NCBI RefSeq assembly: GCF_900240215.1
Contig: NZ_LT964681.1
Span: 551,006-584,921 of the forward strand
Source of the DNA: Raoultibacter timonensis
Lineage (GTDB): Bacteria > Actinomycetota > Coriobacteriia > Coriobacteriales > Eggerthellaceae
DNA length: 33,916 bases
Direction: 5' to 3'
Shown one piece after another: positions 32,435 through 33,916 of this stretch (positions within the stretch are counted from its first letter, which is position 1; every line of letters starts with the position of its first letter). The notes beneath the pieces were generated by a model. The model did no database searches. It worked only from the letters and a program-made list of their open reading frames with translations, and was not told the origin of the DNA. Position numbers and translations under genes: made by a program.

Positions 32435-33916
32435 ATGACCGACTCGATATCACCAGGCAAACACCGCTTAGAAACACGCACCCCCCCCCAACGCTTCGTC
32501 AGCCTCGCCCTGATTGCATGCGTCCTTGCCGCCGTATCCATCCTCGTGCTCTCGCCGATCGGCACGCAACAGGCCTTCGCCGCCGCGGATGGCAAAAACA
32601 ACCCCGGCTACGTGGTAAACATCCACCCTGGGCAAGCAACGACCATCAACCTCATCGATTACCTGCCCAAAGGAGGAGACCTTCCCCCTGCCGACGACGA
32701 AGGGTTCAGCTTTTCCGTAACAACCGCCGAAGCTCCGCTTTCAGCCAACGTGGATCCCTCGGGACTCCTTACGCTTTCGATCCCGTCGACGGCAACCGTG
32801 GGAGGCACATGCTCCATGGAGCTATCAATTAAAAGCACCACGGAGAGCACGCAGCACTACTACATCTACCAGTTCACTGTTCGCGTCGTACACAAGGTCG
32901 ATTCCTTCAACGTCGAAAGAGACCGCTACGCCCTGTACGACGGCACCCCCCCCCAACAAGGCTACACGATTGCCGACGACGCGCTTGCAGCCTCGTACGA
33001 TGACGGTACTCGACAATGGTCTAGTGCAGCCTATCCGTTCTCCGTATCCTACAGCGATGGAACCACCACCTCCGCTTCCAAGCCCGTACTTCCGGGGCAG
33101 CACACGGCAGTCTTCACCATACCGAACCTGTTCACCAACATCGACGACCCGAATGCCCTTGACGTTCCTTGCGCAGGATCGTTTTCCTTTGACTTCGAGA
33201 TAGGACGCGGCGACGTTACGGCTTTGATCGAAGCCGAGAAGGTGTACGACGGAACGAACTCGTTTGTCGACGTATCGCCCCAAGAGCTGTACGGAGTAGT
33301 CGAAGGCGACGAGGTTTTTGCAGTTCTCGATCTGAAAGCCGAGGATGCCACCGTAGGTTCGGATAAGAGATTCACCGGCACCGCAGCACGCCTTACCGGC
33401 AAAGACGCCGACAAATACACGATGGATCCAACCAGGTTAGAGGGCTGGGTAACCATCACGAAAGCCCCCTTGGTCTTCCGTGCCGATAACATCACCATGA
33501 AGGCCGGCGAGGCGCTTCCCCGCTTAAGCTACACGGTCGAAGGCTTGGCCGCCGGAGATACGATTGCGCAAGAACCGAAGCTATCGGTTGCAGCTGCTCT
33601 CAATACACCGGGATCCTATCCCATAGCCATCGAAGGCGGCGCCATCGAAGCCGGTAAGAGCGCGAACTACACTATAGCCTACCAACCCGGTACCCTTACC
33701 GTGCAAGCCGCTGCAGCGGAAGAGCTGCCCACTCCGCCGGAGACAAACGACACCGGGGAAACGCCGGGCGCAAACGGCACCGGCGGAGCAACACCCACCA
33801 CGTCGACGAAGCTCGCCTCGACCGGTGACGGGTTTGCTACCGCAACATCCCTGATCGCGCTGATCTCGATCGTTGCATGCGGTGCAATCAGGCTGTCGCG
33901 CCACCGCACCATGTAA
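32435..33916 (+). CDS. LASTG-anchored surface protein with YDG and MBG domains
   Basis: A 493-residue predicted cell-wall protein whose stop codon is the last three bases of the window. A Sec signal peptide (hydrophobic about 22-40, cleavage after AFA near 49) is followed by a beta-rich N-terminal region (50-155). A YDG-type domain (EAEKVYDGTNSF, about 262-345) and an MBG-type domain (FRADNITMKAGEALPRLSYT, about 347-425) follow, both repeat families of bacterial adhesins. A Pro/Thr/Gly spacer then leads to LASTGDG, a membrane helix and a short basic tail, i.e. an LAxTG sortase signal like its neighbour's. The start ATG has AAAGGA upstream. Two nine-C tracts, both encoding TPPQ at about residues 16 and 171, make the gene a slippage candidate. 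Probably adhesion or surface binding; partner unknown. Confidence 0.85.
   Translation: MTDSISPGKHRLETRTPPQRFVSLALIACVLAAVSILVLSPIGTQQAFAAADGKNNPGYVVNIHPGQATTINLIDYLPKGGDLPPADDEGFSFSVTTAEAPLSANVDPSGLLTLSIPSTATVGGTCSMELSIKSTTESTQHYYIYQFTVRVVHKVDSFNVERDRYALYDGTPPQQGYTIADDALAASYDDGTRQWSSAAYPFSVSYSDGTTTSASKPVLPGQHTAVFTIPNLFTNIDDPNALDVPCAGSFSFDFEIGRGDVTALIEAEKVYDGTNSFVDVSPQELYGVVEGDEVFAVLDLKAEDATVGSDKRFTGTAARLTGKDADKYTMDPTRLEGWVTITKAPLVFRADNITMKAGEALPRLSYTVEGLAAGDTIAQEPKLSVAAALNTPGSYPIAIEGGAIEAGKSANYTIAYQPGTLTVQAAAAEELPTPPETNDTGETPGANGTGGATPTTSTKLASTGDGFATATSLIALISIVACGAIRLSRHRTM
32481..32489 (+). repeat. C9 homopolymer tract 1 in surface gene
   Basis: Nine C in a row within codons 16-19, just before the signal-peptide core, in the context GCA-C9-AAC. 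Loss of one C would bring a TGA eight codons later; gain of one would read a different frame to a stop at 32832. Either removes export. Confidence 0.9.
32946..32954 (+). repeat. C9 homopolymer tract 2 in surface gene
   Basis: A second nine-C run with the same GCA-C9-AAC context, again encoding TPPQ, about residue 171. Gain of one C gives a stop within about 16 codons (TGA near 33003). Loss of one C gives a longer wrong frame ending near 33203. Confidence 0.9.

Overview
The window (33.9 kb, GC-rich) most resembles a chromosomal segment from the Eggerthellaceae (Coriobacteriia, anaerobic gut Actinobacteria). This is inferred from gene content: a Tat-exported stand-alone FAD reductase beside a LuxR regulator with an N-terminal multi-pass membrane domain, a second large LuxR/MalT-like regulator, LAxTG-anchored surface proteins, and a GC-rich tilS-maf-hpt-ftsH-folP block. 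No marker that fixes genus or species is visible. No tRNA, rRNA, CRISPR array, transposase or prophage was found.

Region 1 (1-11.2 kb, all minus strand) is housekeeping. Read in the direction of transcription it runs rlmD-like 23S rRNA methyltransferase, a PAS-GGDEF-PAS-GGDEF-EAL cyclic-di-GMP protein, cysteine synthase, tilS, maf, hpt, ftsH, and folP, which is cut by the window start.

Region 2 (11.2-16.5 kb) is mixed. It holds a 540-bp gene-free stretch with a roughly 225-bp element bounded by 33-bp inverted repeats and a small holin-like membrane protein on the plus strand. A minus-strand cluster follows: phosphatase, ZIP metal transporter, iron-dependent alcohol dehydrogenase, DivIVA-like coiled-coil protein. 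A 590-bp gene-free region then carries several AGTTTA/TAAACT palindromes in front of a fused ABC ATPase-permease.

Region 3 (16.5-24.1 kb) carries the ABC transporter, a LuxR-type membrane regulator broken by an in-frame amber codon exactly at the start of its DNA-binding domain, the divergent Tat-exported flavoprotein it would be expected to control, a run of three strong hairpins, and a ferritin.

Region 4 (24.2-33.9 kb) is the most interesting part. A MalT-like LuxR regulator sits divergent to a 1609-residue Tat-exported, LAKTG-anchored surface protein. A second surface protein (YDG/MBG type, LASTG anchor) follows. Both surface genes share an identical 25-bp upstream block containing the perfect palindrome TCATACCGTATGA, with a -10 hexamer at exactly the same distance, which suggests a two-gene regulon of the adjacent regulator. 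The second surface gene also contains two identical nine-C tracts inside its reading frame and an 18-codon upstream ORF. Together this looks like a regulated and possibly phase-variable cell-surface system.
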